A DNA stretch of 64,000 bases from Cycloclasticus pugetii PS-1 (GTDB lineage Bacteria > Pseudomonadota > Gammaproteobacteria > Methylococcales > Cycloclasticaceae): positions 124,001-188,000 of the forward strand of contig NZ_ARVU01000001.1 of the NCBI RefSeq assembly GCF_000384415.1, given 5' to 3'. Below the pieces are notes generated by a model. The model ran no database searches and was not told the origin of the DNA. It saw only the letters and a program-made list of their open reading frames with translations. The position numbers and the translations under genes were made by a program. This document shows, in pieces, positions 45,239 through 57,045 of the stretch (its first letter is position 1; each line of letters opens with the position of its first letter).

Positions 45239-45925
45239 TTATATCGATTTTGATAACGTGGACTTTAAAAAAGGAATGGTCAACTTTCGCTGGGCTGCTA
45301 GGCTTGCTTTGTCTAATGTGTTAAGCAAGTTCCAGAGCGTATGCAGATTTCTAGGAAAGTGCGTCATTAAATAGTTAGCGGTTTCACGGTTAAGTTCTAA
45401 GCCGAGTTTTTGAGCACGTGCTTGTAAGGCTTGTAGGGTGCTTTCGTCGCTAAGAGGGGCCAAGTTAAGTGGAAGGCCGCTATTTAATCGGCTTTGCAAA
45501 TCGTTAAGGCTGATCTGAAGATGTTGTGGCGATACCGTGGCGCTTACAATTAAACGCCCAGTTTGCTGTTTAATTTGATTAAACAGGTTAAATAAGGCCT
45601 CTTCCCAATCAGTCTTTTCACATAGGATGTCGATATCATCTATACAAATTAGGTCGAGGTTCGCCAAGCCCTCCAGTATTTTTGCCGAGGTGCCCAGTAG
45701 CTCTTTTGCTGGCAAATAGCTGGCTGTGCCACCTAGTTGGCTTTGGCGTTGGCAAGCCGATTGTAATAAATGAGACTTACCGGTTCCTATGTCGCCCCAA
45801 AGAAAAATAAACGGTTCATCGGCGTCTTTTAGGGACTTAATGACCAGTTGATTCTCAGTGGCAATAAAGCTCTCAAAGTTAAACGCTTCTTTTAACTTGA
45901 AAGGCAGAGGCAGTTGGGGGTGCAT
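45239..45925 (-). CDS. hda: DnaA regulatory inactivator Hda
   Basis: 228 residues, a stand-alone AAA+ domain like that of DnaA. HPQLPLPFKLKEAFNFESF begins with the QLPL clamp-binding motif, Walker A is LWGDIGTGKSHLLQSA (about 43-58) and Walker B LDLICIDDIDIL. Bound to the sliding clamp it stimulates ATP hydrolysis by DnaA and so prevents re-initiation of replication. Follows DUF2069 with a 1-bp overlap. Confidence 0.95.
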   Translation of the reverse strand: MHPQLPLPFKLKEAFNFESFIATENQLVIKSLKDADEPFIFLWGDIGTGKSHLLQSACQRQSQLGGTASYLPAKELLGTSAKILEGLANLDLICIDDIDILCEKTDWEEALFNLFNQIKQQTGRLIVSATVSPQHLQISLNDLQSRLNSGLPLNLAPLSDESTLQALQARAQKLGLELNRETANYLMTHFPRNLHTLWNLLNTLDKASLAAQRKLTIPFLKSTLSKSI

Positions 45926-46277
45926 TAATGTTTGCTAATGTGACGAATATATAGAGAGGCGCTAAAAAATACCGTTAAGCTGATGACAATTTCAAGAAGG
46001 CCAAGCAGTCGAGTAGTTGAGCTTGCAAACGCTTCGGTTGTGCCATGTATAAAGTACAGCAGGCTTAAGTAAGCCGCCCAGTTAACGGGCTTTTCTTTAC
46101 CATGTAGAACACCCCTTAATGGTAATAATAATGGGATAACACAGGTGATAAGCACCAAGGCTACTGGGAAGGTTTGCGGTGGCGCGAGTAGGGTGATCCA
46201 AGCGGTTATGAAGCCAATTAAGCAAAGGTAGCTGAGTAGTTGCAACCAGTACGCTGCTTTTTTACCGGGTAAAGTCA

Positions 46278-46278
<1 letters not shown>
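45925..46278 (-). CDS. DUF2069 membrane protein
   Basis: 117 residues, four helices. LLSYLCLIGFITAWITLLAPP, PLLLPLRGVLHGKEKPVNWAAYLSLLYFIHGTTEAFAS and LEIVISLTVFFSASLYIRH match DUF2069, an uncharacterised inner-membrane family. It overlaps wrbA and hda by one base each in a conserved arsC-wrbA-DUF2069-hda order. Confidence 0.92.
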
Positions 46279-46874
<596 letters not shown>

Positions 46875-47222
46875 TTATAAAATTTCCAGAACGGTTTCAG
46901 GTGGGCGGCCAATTGCTGCTTTGCCATTCGCTAAGACGATAGGCCGTTCAATTAAAATAGGGTTCTCCAGCATTGCTGTGATTAACTGTTCATCGCTAAG
47001 GCTGTTGTCCTTTAGGTTTTGTTCTTTATAAATGGCTTCGCCTTTGCGCATTAAGTCGCGTGGCTCCATATTGAGCATGCTTAATATGGATTCTAGTTCG
47101 GCTCGGCTAGGTGCTTTCTTCAGGTACTCGATAACGTCTGGTTGAACGCCTTTTTCTTCAAGTAGTTGGAGTGTTTGGCGAGATTTGCTGCAACGTGGGT
47201 TATGATAAATTTTAATGCTCAA
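46875..47222 (-). CDS. arsC: ArsC-family (glutaredoxin-type) reductase
   Basis: 115 residues. The active site is YHNPRCSKSRQTLQLL with Cys11, and ERPIVLANGKAAIGRPPETVL holds the conserved arginines of arsenate-binding ArsC. It would reduce As(V) to As(III) with glutathione/glutaredoxin, producing the substrate of the distant Acr3 pump; but this wrbA-linked copy may serve another thiol role. First gene of the arsC-wrbA-DUF2069-hda run, divergent from hldE. Confidence 0.9.
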   Translation of the reverse strand: MSIKIYHNPRCSKSRQTLQLLEEKGVQPDVIEYLKKAPSRAELESILSMLNMEPRDLMRKGEAIYKEQNLKDNSLSDEQLITAMLENPILIERPIVLANGKAAIGRPPETVLEIL

Positions 47223-47343
47223 CAGAGTATCCTCATGCGTGTTTTCTTGAATTATAAATTATCTGTTAATTTAGGGCAGGCTTTTTCTGCTTTGTGTGCT
47301 GCGTGATATGATGGGCGGTAGATTATTAAATAAGAATTCGAAG

Positions 47344-48777
47344 ATGAAATTACCTGATTTTAGCCAAGCGTCAGTACTGGTTGTTGGAGACTTGATGCTG
47401 GATAGAAACTGGCAAGGCGATACCTCGCGTATTTCTCCAGAAGCGCCAGTGCCTGTTGTGCACGTTAAAAATGTAGAAGATCGCCCAGGCGGTGCCGGAA
47501 ACGTTGCGTTAAATATTGCGGGTTTGGATGCGGCAGTGTCAGTTCTTGGTTATACCGGTGATGATGACGCAGCAAGATCGTTAAAAAGTCAGCTAGAAGA
47601 AGCAAAAGTAGTGTGTCAGTTTATGACACTGGCTAATCAGCCAACGATTACCAAATTACGCATTTTAAGTCGTCATCAGCAATTGATTCGTTTGGACTTT
47701 GAAGACAGTTTTCATGATTTGCCGGCAGAGGCCTTACTAGAACACTATACAGCGGTACTTGCCTCGCATGATGTGGTGATTTTGTCAGATTATGGCAAAG
47801 GAACGCTGGCGTCTGTAACACAACTTATTGCTGCGGCAAAAGCAGCAGGTAAAAAAGTATTAATAGACCCGAAAGGAACAGACTTTAGCAAATACCGAGG
47901 GGCCACGTTAATTACCCCAAATTGGAGTGAGTTTCAAGCCGTGGTAGGTGAATGTGAGAGTGATGAGGATGTCGTCATTCGTGGCGCTGCCTTGCTTAAT
48001 GAGCTAGAGCTGGAGGCGTTATTGGTTACCCGTGGTGACAAAGGCATGACCTTATTGCAGCCGCAACAGCCGCCGATTCATTTACCAACGCAGGCGCAAG
48101 AAGTGTTTGATGTGACGGGCGCAGGTGATACGGTTATTTCAACATTAGCAGCATGCTTGGCCGCGGGCTCAAGTTTTTCAGAAGCCACCGTATTGGCTAA
48201 TCAAGCAGCCGGCTTAGTGGTGGCTAAATTAGGCACGGCATCGATTACTCAGCAAGAGTTGCAGGCGACTTTGCACACCTTAGAAGACATGCCTCGCGGC
48301 TATGTTAGTGCAGATGAGTTGTCAGAAGCGATTTCAACAGCGCGCTTGAATGGCGAAAAAATTGTACTAACAAACGGTTGCTTTGATATTTTACACCCAG
48401 GACATGTGCGGTATTTGCAGCAAGCAAAGGCGTTGGGTGATCGGTTAATTATTTTAGTGAATGATGATGCCTCGGTGTCTCGCTTAAAGGGCCCTGAGCG
48501 GCCGATTAATAATTTAGCAACACGTGCAGAAATGTTGTCCGCATTAGCGTGTGTAGATTGGGTTTGCGCTTTTTCAGAAGATTCACCACGCGAGCATATT
48601 TGTCGCATTTTGCCTGATGTGTTGGTGAAAGGTGGCGACTATCAACGAATTGAAGATATTGAAGGACATGATTGTGTTGCCAAGGCAGGTGGTTCTACCT
48701 ATGTGCTGGATTATGTGGATGGTTGTTCAACGACCAATTTGATTAAAAATATACGCGATACAAGCGATAAAAGGTAA
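47344..48777 (+). CDS. hldE: Bifunctional heptose-7-phosphate kinase / heptose-1-phosphate adenylyltransferase
   Basis: 477 residues from the ATG at 47344, exactly the length of the E. coli protein; a frame to 47296 has no support. The ribokinase domain (about 1-320) shows VVGDLMLDRNW, RPGGAGNVALNIA and DVTGAGDTVISTLAA; the nucleotidyltransferase domain shows TNGCFDILHPGHVRYLQ. It phosphorylates and then adenylylates D-glycero-D-manno-heptose for LPS inner core. Starts the hldE-hldD-waaA block. Confidence 0.97.
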   Translation: MKLPDFSQASVLVVGDLMLDRNWQGDTSRISPEAPVPVVHVKNVEDRPGGAGNVALNIAGLDAAVSVLGYTGDDDAARSLKSQLEEAKVVCQFMTLANQPTITKLRILSRHQQLIRLDFEDSFHDLPAEALLEHYTAVLASHDVVILSDYGKGTLASVTQLIAAAKAAGKKVLIDPKGTDFSKYRGATLITPNWSEFQAVVGECESDEDVVIRGAALLNELELEALLVTRGDKGMTLLQPQQPPIHLPTQAQEVFDVTGAGDTVISTLAACLAAGSSFSEATVLANQAAGLVVAKLGTASITQQELQATLHTLEDMPRGYVSADELSEAISTARLNGEKIVLTNGCFDILHPGHVRYLQQAKALGDRLIILVNDDASVSRLKGPERPINNLATRAEMLSALACVDWVCAFSEDSPREHICRILPDVLVKGGDYQRIEDIEGHDCVAKAGGSTYVLDYVDGCSTTNLIKNIRDTSDKR

Positions 48778-48783
48778 ACGAAG

Positions 48784-49743
48784 ATGATAATCGTAACAGG
48801 TGGTGCAGGGTTTATTGGCAGCAATATAGTGCAAGGTTTAAACGCTAGAGGTATTAGCGACATCTTAGTCGTTGATGACTTAAAAGACGGCACAAAATTT
48901 AAGAACATCGTGGATGGCCGGATTGCCGACTATATGGATAAAGATGATTTCTTAGATAGCGTATTAGGCGGGGACCTCGACGGGGTTAAGATTGAAGCGC
49001 TTTTCCATCAAGGCGCCTGCTCATCTACAACTGAGTGGGATGGTCAGTTTATGATGGAAAACAATTATGAATACTCGAAAACCCTTTACCATTTTTGCCA
49101 AGAAAATAAGGTGCCGTTTATTTATGCATCCAGTGCCTCGGTTTATGGCGGTGGGCGTGTTTTTAAGGAAGACTTATCCAACGAAGCGCCACTGAATGTG
49201 TATGGTTATTCTAAATTCTTGTTTGATCAATATGTCAGAGCACAAGAAGCATTAAGCCCGCAAGAGGCCAGAAGCCAAGTAGTTGGACTGCGTTATTTTA
49301 ATGTATATGGCCCCCGTGAACAGCATAAAGGAAGCATGGCGAGTGTAGCGTTTCACTTAAATAATCAACTACTTGAAAAAGGTGAAATCAAACTTTTCGC
49401 TGGTTGTGATGGTTATGCAGATGGTGAGCAAGTACGTGACTTTGTTTATGTGACGGATGTGGTTGACGTGAATTTATGGTTTTTGGATAACCCAACGGTG
49501 TCTGGAATTTATAATTGTGGCACGGGTAAGAGCCAACCTTTTAATGATGTAGCGAAAGGCGTACTGGATTATCACCAAAAAGGCAGCCTAAGTTACATTC
49601 CTTTTCCCGACCATTTGATTGGACATTATCAAAGCTTTACAGAGGCAGACTTAACGGCGTTAAGGGCGGCCGGTTGTGATGTTAGATTCAAAACCGTGGC
49701 TGAAGGAGTAAAGTGTTACATGGAATGGTTAAACGCCGGTTAG
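48784..49743 (+). CDS. hldD: ADP-L-glycero-D-manno-heptose 6-epimerase
   Basis: 319 residues, extended short-chain dehydrogenase. The NADP loop is [13 protein letters not shown] at the start; [11 protein letters not shown] near 115 and the [12 protein letters not shown] catalytic Tyr-Lys pair near 140 follow, then [16 protein letters not shown]. It inverts C6 of ADP-heptose in the final step of the precursor pathway. Six bases after hldE and five before waaA. Confidence 0.97.
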   Translation: MIIVTGGAGFIGSNIVQGLNARGISDILVVDDLKDGTKFKNIVDGRIADYMDKDDFLDSVLGGDLDGVKIEALFHQGACSSTTEWDGQFMMENNYEYSKTLYHFCQENKVPFIYASSASVYGGGRVFKEDLSNEAPLNVYGYSKFLFDQYVRAQEALSPQEARSQVVGLRYFNVYGPREQHKGSMASVAFHLNNQLLEKGEIKLFAGCDGYADGEQVRDFVYVTDVVDVNLWFLDNPTVSGIYNCGTGKSQPFNDVAKGVLDYHQKGSLSYIPFPDHLIGHYQSFTEADLTALRAAGCDVRFKTVAEGVKCYMEWLNAG

Positions 49744-49747
49744 TTTA

Positions 49748-51019
49748 ATGCGACTGGCGTACTCAGTCTTATTGTACTTACTGACCCCGTTTTTTATTTT
49801 ACGGCTGTTAATCCGTGGGCGCAAAGCACCGGCATACTTAAACCGTTGGGCAGAACGTTTTGGTTGGTATAAAAAAGGTCATCCGCAAGGGGTTATTTGG
49901 TTCCATACCGTGTCTGTCGGTGAGGCAGAGGCAGCTTTTGCACTGATTGATAAAATTGCAGCTGCTTATCCAGATAAGCCAATTTTGGTTACTACAACCA
50001 CACCAACGGGCTCTACGCGAGTGAAGGCATTTTTAGGTTATCGTGTTCATCATGTGTATTTGCCTTACGATTTGCCGGATGCGATGTGGCGCTTTTATCG
50101 GTGTTTTAAACCAGCCATAGCGATTATTCTAGAAACAGAAATTTGGCCAAATATGCTTCACCAAGCGCAGAAAAATGCTGTGCCGTCTATTATTGTTAAC
50201 GCACGACTTTCTGAAAAGTCTGCAAAGGGGTATGCAAAACTAGGTGCTTTTATGGTGCAAACATTGGCGAATATTACGCATGTCTGTGCGCAAACTGAGG
50301 CGACCTTAGAGCGATTCGTTGATCTCGGTTTAAATAAAAATAATATCAGTGTGCCAGGTAATATTAAGTTTGATCTAGAAATGTCAGCCCATCTGTTTGA
50401 AGAAGCAGAGGTCATCAGGCGAGATTGGTTTCAACAGCGCCCTAGTTGGATAGCTGCCAGTACGCATGAAGGCGAAGATGAAATAGTATTGGATGCTTTT
50501 TCTCAAATAAAAAAACAGTTACCGAATAGCTTGTTAGTTTTGGTGCCTCGGCACCCAGAGCGATTTAACACCGTTGCAAAAATGTGTGAAAAACGTGGTT
50601 ATACCGTGACGCGACGAAGCGAGCAAAAATCATCGCCAGTAAAAACAGACGTGTTTTTACTGGATACCTTGGGTGAATTGAAACTGTACTATGCAACCGT
50701 TGATGTTGCATTTATTGGTGGTAGTTTCGTGCCAACTGGTGGGCACAATATGCTTGAGGCGGCGGCACATTCAGTGCCGGTTCTTTTTGGTCCATTTGTA
50801 CATAACTTCACCGAAATTAGTGAGTGCTTATTAAAAAAAGGCGCTGCGATTCAAGTGATAGGTGCGGACGAACTTGCATTACAAGTGGTTGACTTACTCG
50901 AGCACCCTGAGCAACGAGATCAGATGGGAATGAAGGGCCTTCGTTTTGTTGAGCAAAACAAAGGCGCGGTGGATAAAGTGGCAGAGCGTATTGTCAGTAT
51001 GGTTAATGCGTCTCGTTAG
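49748..51019 (+). CDS. waaA: 3-deoxy-D-manno-octulosonic acid transferase
   Basis: 423 residues. A membrane-anchoring N-terminus (SVLLYLLTPFFILRLLIRGRK) leads into the GT-B fold; IWFHTVSVGEAEAAF holds the catalytic Glu, TTTTPTGSTRVK and LETEIWPNMLHQ are acceptor-domain landmarks, and FIGGSFVPTGGHNMLEAAAHSVPVLFGP binds CMP-Kdo. It attaches Kdo to lipid A at the inner membrane. It overlaps the following MFS gene by 14 bp. Confidence 0.97.
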   Translation: MRLAYSVLLYLLTPFFILRLLIRGRKAPAYLNRWAERFGWYKKGHPQGVIWFHTVSVGEAEAAFALIDKIAAAYPDKPILVTTTTPTGSTRVKAFLGYRVHHVYLPYDLPDAMWRFYRCFKPAIAIILETEIWPNMLHQAQKNAVPSIIVNARLSEKSAKGYAKLGAFMVQTLANITHVCAQTEATLERFVDLGLNKNNISVPGNIKFDLEMSAHLFEEAEVIRRDWFQQRPSWIAASTHEGEDEIVLDAFSQIKKQLPNSLLVLVPRHPERFNTVAKMCEKRGYTVTRRSEQKSSPVKTDVFLLDTLGELKLYYATVDVAFIGGSFVPTGGHNMLEAAAHSVPVLFGPFVHNFTEISECLLKKGAAIQVIGADELALQVVDLLEHPEQRDQMGMKGLRFVEQNKGAVDKVAERIVSMVNASR

Positions 51020-52196
51020 TAGCCGCTTTAAAGTACTTTCATCAGGTATTTTTTGCCTGATCTTAACAATGAGTATCGCGCGTTTTTCCTATACGCCAAT
51101 GATCCCTATCATGTTTGAACAGGCTGGATTAACCAAGGTGCTAGCGGGTTGGTTGGCGACTATAAATTATCTGGGCTATATGTTGGGTGCGTTAACAGCG
51201 ACATTAGTTGGAAACCTCGTTGTTAAAGACCGGATTTACCGGCTAGGCTTACTGCTTGCGATTATGACAACAATAATGATGGGGCTGTCTGATAACCCTT
51301 GGGTTTGGGGTGTTTCGCGCTTTGTTGCGGGTTTTAGTACGGCCGCCGGGTTGTTAATTGGCGCAGGCCTAATGTTAAATTGGTTGATTAGGCATCACCA
51401 TCGAAGCGAGATGGGTATTCACTTTTCTGGGATAGGGTTAGGAATAGTACTTGTAGCTTTATTACTTGAATACTCGAAGTCAGTCAGCTGGTCAGCGCAA
51501 TGGTTGTTGCTCGGTTTTGTTGGGATGGGGTTAGCTATTCCTGCATGGCGATGGTTACCGCCTCCAGCTACAAGCAAGCTAACAGAAAAAGGGCAGCTTC
51601 TTGATGATAAACCACCCAGTAAGCGGTTCTTGGGGCTTATGTTGTTGGTGTACTTTTGCGCAGGTTTTGGCTTTGTTATTAGCGCAACGTATATTGTGGC
51701 AATAGTCGAGAATCAGCCTGCTTTGAAGGGGCAAGGTGAAATTGCATTTCTTGTATTGGGTGCCTGTGCCGCGCCAGCGTGCATTATCTGGGATTTAATT
51801 TCAAGAAAAACGGGTATTTTGAATGCGCTGCTATTTGCATTTTTGATACATGCGGTAGGTATTGTGCTTCCCGCGTTGAGCGATACATTGCTGTTTGCTT
51901 TATTAAGTGCTGCTTTGTATGGTTTTACTTTCGTGGGTATCGTAAGCATTGTGTTGACAATGGCGGGCCGATTTTACCCGACAAAGCCGGCAAAGCTGAT
52001 GGGTATGTTAACGATGAGTTATGGTGTTCCGCAGATTGTAGCGCCCACTATCGCAGGCTATTTAGCAGCCTCAACGGGTGATTATAATGCCTCATTATTT
52101 ATGGCGAGTGGCTGCGTTTTGTTCGGTTCAGCTGTTATTTGGCTGATCAAAAAATGGGCTATTAAAGACATGGCGTTACTTAATGCAACGCCATGA
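51006..52196 (+). CDS. YbfB/YjiJ-family MFS transporter
   Basis: 396 residues from the ATG at 51006, which sits inside the waaA end; the frame is open to 50946 but the earlier start would cut far into waaA. Twelve helices. MSIARFSYTPMIPIMFEQAGLTKVLAGWLATINYLGYMLGA is the YbfB/YjiJ pattern (A-R-F-x-Y-T-x-x-x-P). Substrate unknown. The overlap suggests coupling to waaA, though the functional link is not evident. Confidence 0.88.
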   Translation: MRLVSSRFKVLSSGIFCLILTMSIARFSYTPMIPIMFEQAGLTKVLAGWLATINYLGYMLGALTATLVGNLVVKDRIYRLGLLLAIMTTIMMGLSDNPWVWGVSRFVAGFSTAAGLLIGAGLMLNWLIRHHHRSEMGIHFSGIGLGIVLVALLLEYSKSVSWSAQWLLLGFVGMGLAIPAWRWLPPPATSKLTEKGQLLDDKPPSKRFLGLMLLVYFCAGFGFVISATYIVAIVENQPALKGQGEIAFLVLGACAAPACIIWDLISRKTGILNALLFAFLIHAVGIVLPALSDTLLFALLSAALYGFTFVGIVSIVLTMAGRFYPTKPAKLMGMLTMSYGVPQIVAPTIAGYLAASTGDYNASLFMASGCVLFGSAVIWLIKKWAIKDMALLNATP

Positions 52197-52243
52197 TGCT
52201 TATGTAGCTAGTGTTCTTTATTACGGCTAATAATGAGCGGTGT

Positions 52244-53578
52244 CTAGTGTGCTAGCCAGTTGTTGACTATGCCAAGGTCGGCCTCAGAAAGGGTTCCAGC
52301 ATTGTTTTTAAGGTTTAAAATATTAAGAATATAGTCTTTTTTCGCAATGCTTAGTTCAAGTTTTGCTCGTGATAAGTTACTTTGCGCATCAAGCACATCA
52401 ACGATGGTACGGGTCCCTACTTCTAAGCCAACTTCATTTGCGTCTAAAGAGCTTTTGTTTGAAACAATGGCCTGCTCTAAGGCATGGATGCGTTTTAGGT
52501 TGGTCGTAACGCCCCTAAATGCGTCACGCGTTTTTCTTAGAGTGGTGCGTTGTAATGATTGTAAGATATCTAACGATTGTTGATGGTTAAACGCTGCTTG
52601 CCTTGTTAGTGAGCTGGTTCTTCCGCCCGCAAATAAAGGCACATTTAGTTCTACGCCAATGCTATCGGATTCATTTCTTAAGCCAGTTCCAAAGCTGCCA
52701 CCGCCGGTTTCAGCATATTGGTGAGAAGCGACTAGATCTACAGTAGGGTAGTGGCCTGCGCGCTGTAGCTCTATTTCTTTTTTAGCAATGTTGACATCGT
52801 ATTTAGCTACTTCCAGCGATAGGTTTTGCAGGGCAGCAAACTCTTCCCAGCGATTGATATCATTCGGTTCAGGCGCAGATAAGGGGAAACTAGAGGCTAA
52901 ATGAGCCAGTACTAATTCGTCGGTTTGGATAATCTCTCGAAGTGACTCTTGTGCAGAATACAGGTCATCTTGTGCAGCAATTTGAGTTGCAATAGACAAA
53001 TCATATCGAGCTTGGGCGTTATGTACGTCAGTGATCGCGATAAGGCCAACTTCAAAGCGAGCTTGTGCTTGCTCAAGCTGACGGGTGAAAGCATTAACAT
53101 CGTCGTTTGCTAAGTTCAAGGCTACTTCGGCTTGAAGGCTGTTAAGGTAACGTTCGGTTAAACGTAAAATTAGTGCTTGTTGCGCAATTTCATACTCTAC
53201 TTCGGCTCTAGAAACCTGCTTATTAGCTTGCTTGTAGCGAGTGTAGTTGGCCCAATTAAAAAGAGGCTGTCTTAGGGAAACTGCAAAGCCCTCATCACGG
53301 AATTGGTCTGTGCTTTTCCCCGTTCCCGAAAAACTACTTTCACTTTCTTGGCGGACATCATTAGACAGCGCCGATGCGTTAATGCTAGGTAGTAACCCAG
53401 CTAAAGCCTGTGGGCTTGCTTCTTTTGAAGATAGCAACTGGTTATAAGCAGCATGAATGTCAGCATCATGTTGAAGAGCACGTTTGTAGGCCGTCATCAA
53501 ATCGATAGGTTGGGCGATGCTTAAAACAGGGAAAATACAAAGAGCGAGACTTGGAAGAAGTTTTTTCAAAAAAATCAT
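52244..53578 (-). CDS. tolC: TolC-family outer-membrane efflux protein
   Basis: 444 residues from the ATG at 53578, which begins a signal peptide (IFLKKLLPSLALCIFPVLSIAQPID). Two OEP repeats are visible, starting LMTAYKRALQHDADIHAAYNQLL and with RQPLFNWANYTRYKQA, then NVPLFAGGRTSSLTRQA in the second half, and EVGTRTIVDVLDAQSNL near the end. It forms a trimeric channel through the outer membrane for type I secretion or RND/MFP pumps. No pump genes adjoin. The 3' end converges with the MFS gene. Confidence 0.93.
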   Translation of the reverse strand: MIFLKKLLPSLALCIFPVLSIAQPIDLMTAYKRALQHDADIHAAYNQLLSSKEASPQALAGLLPSINASALSNDVRQESESSFSGTGKSTDQFRDEGFAVSLRQPLFNWANYTRYKQANKQVSRAEVEYEIAQQALILRLTERYLNSLQAEVALNLANDDVNAFTRQLEQAQARFEVGLIAITDVHNAQARYDLSIATQIAAQDDLYSAQESLREIIQTDELVLAHLASSFPLSAPEPNDINRWEEFAALQNLSLEVAKYDVNIAKKEIELQRAGHYPTVDLVASHQYAETGGGSFGTGLRNESDSIGVELNVPLFAGGRTSSLTRQAAFNHQQSLDILQSLQRTTLRKTRDAFRGVTTNLKRIHALEQAIVSNKSSLDANEVGLEVGTRTIVDVLDAQSNLSRAKLELSIAKKDYILNILNLKNNAGTLSEADLGIVNNWLAH

Positions 53579-53632
53579 GTTGGTAAAGAGACTAGTAGTA
53601 ACAGCCAACACTTTAGCATGTTGGGCAGGTTC

Positions 53633-54085
53633 TTAACCATCTTCATTCCGTGTTTTTAATGTAAATGTGACGGGTCCGTCATTGCATAAAGTAACTTGCA
53701 TATCGGCAGCAAATTCACCGCATGAAACAGCGGCATATTGTTGTTTTGCATAACGCGTAGTAAATTCGAACAACGGCTTTGATAGTTGAGGTGCTGCAAC
53801 GCAGCTAAAACTGGGGCGAGCGCCTTTTTTGGTATTGGCCGCTAAGGTGAACTGTGGGATCAGTAATAAACCACCGTTAATATCTTTTAAGCTTAAGTTC
53901 ATTTTACCGTTTTTATCGGCAAAAATCCGATACGATAAAATACGATCAATCAATTGCTTTGCTTCGGTTTCGCTATCGTTTTCCTTAATGGCGACAAGGG
54001 CGACGATGCCTTGGCCAATTTCACCAATGAGGCAATCATTAACGGTAACCTTGGCATAAGTGACGCGTTGAATAACGGTTAGCAT
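53633..54085 (-). CDS. dtd: D-aminoacyl-tRNA deacylase
   Basis: 150 residues from the ATG at 54085, where the family start MLTVIQRVTYAKVTVN begins. LLIPQFTLAANTKKGARPSFSCVA carries the S-Q-F-T-L-like catalytic motif (here P-Q-F-T-L) and the conserved RPSF; the C-terminal NDGPVTFTL is the Gly-Pro cross-subunit motif. It removes D-amino acids from mischarged tRNA. Follows the Mug-like gene by 7 bp. Confidence 0.95.
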   Translation of the reverse strand: MLTVIQRVTYAKVTVNDCLIGEIGQGIVALVAIKENDSETEAKQLIDRILSYRIFADKNGKMNLSLKDINGGLLLIPQFTLAANTKKGARPSFSCVAAPQLSKPLFEFTTRYAKQQYAAVSCGEFAADMQVTLCNDGPVTFTLKTRNEDG

Positions 54086-54092
54086 GAGCAGG

Positions 54093-54620
54093 TTATGATA
54101 AGTGTTTAAAAAAATCTGCATAGCTGTCGCTAATAACAGCTAGTGAGAAAGCGGCATTTGCAGGGCTAGGATTGGGTGATACGTAAACGGGTTTGGCGTT
54201 AATCGTCCAAGATTGCAGGCCCCAGCTGGTGGCAGATTGTTTGCCTTCGCTGTATTGCAGGTATTTTTGACAGGTTAATTTACCGTGGAACCAAATTATG
54301 TCGGGCTGTGCATCGTCGATGAGTTGCTGTAGTCGGGAGCTACCGTTACGGTAGTCAAAGGCTTTTAAGTCGCCGCAGCCAGCGGTTGGGCGCTTTACTA
54401 GGTCAGTAAATCCAATTCGGTATTTAGTGTGTAGGTATTGGCAGCCTTTAAAACTGGCCTCGATATGTTCATCAAAAAAACCGCACTGATTGAGTGCTTT
54501 CCAAAATCGGTTTCTGGGGTTGGCAAAGTAAAACCCTGCCTTAACAGACGGAATAGAAGGGTTTAACCCAACTGACAAAGCGGCTAATGGGGCGCTAAGT
54601 AGGTCTGGCAAGGTTTCCAT
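54093..54620 (-). CDS. mug: Mug-type mismatch-specific uracil/thymine DNA glycosylase
   Basis: 175 residues from the ATG at 54620, just after the rhodanese stop. Motif A is VGLNPSIPSVKAGFYFANPRNRFWKAL (G-x-N-P), and motif B is SPNPSPANAAF near the end, in the place of N-P-S-G-L-N. It removes uracil or ethenocytosine opposite guanine. The second motif departs from the E. coli form, so substrate range may differ. Likely one operon with the rhodanese and dtd genes. Confidence 0.85.
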   Translation of the reverse strand: METLPDLLSAPLAALSVGLNPSIPSVKAGFYFANPRNRFWKALNQCGFFDEHIEASFKGCQYLHTKYRIGFTDLVKRPTAGCGDLKAFDYRNGSSRLQQLIDDAQPDIIWFHGKLTCQKYLQYSEGKQSATSWGLQSWTINAKPVYVSPNPSPANAAFSLAVISDSYADFFKHLS

Positions 54621-54624
54621 TAGC

Positions 54625-54945
54625 TTAATAAGTTGGCATAGAATTATCGACCTGAGCGGCCCAAGCATTAACACCGCCGGTCAAGTTAATAACATCGGTA
54701 AAGCCGTTTTGGAGCAAAAACTGAGCTACTTGTTGGCTTCTCATTCCATGGTGGCAGATAGTAATAATAGGGCTGTCTTTTGGCAGTTCATCTAGACGAT
54801 TAGGGATGCTCTGCATTGGTATTAAATGGCTGTTTGATAGATGACAATATTCAAACTCGTTAGGCTCTCTAACATCAAGCAAAAATAAGGAGTGATTAGG
54901 TTGCTCAAGCAGTGAGCTTAGTTCAGTAGCAGAAATTTTTTTCAT
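54625..54945 (-). CDS. Single-domain rhodanese-like protein (GlpE-like)
   Basis: 106 residues, one rhodanese domain: FLLDVREPNEFEYCHLSNSHLIP and the active-site loop ITICHHGMRSQQVA with the catalytic Cys. It transfers sulfane sulfur in the cytoplasm. It starts the rhodanese-mug-dtd run and is divergent from thiC, with 99 bp between. A sulfur-supply link to thiamine synthesis is possible but only inference. Confidence 0.92.
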   Translation of the reverse strand: MKKISATELSSLLEQPNHSLFLLDVREPNEFEYCHLSNSHLIPMQSIPNRLDELPKDSPIITICHHGMRSQQVAQFLLQNGFTDVINLTGGVNAWAAQVDNSMPTY

Positions 54946-55014
54946 ATGGGTAATAAAGCCTTTTTTATTGGAAATTAATTATAGCAGTGTGTGATAAGAT
55001 GAAGGCTACCCTAA

Positions 55015-56910
<1,896 letters not shown>

Positions 56911-57045
56911 CATCTTCTCATAATAGCGCAGAGATCCTGAGCAATCAAAATTCGGCTAGCTTTTTGAAGGAGCTAAATGTTTAGGCTGGCGTTGTTATTA
57001 GCTGGCCTAACCAGAGTAAGTTGATTAATCGCTTGAGGCTGAGTC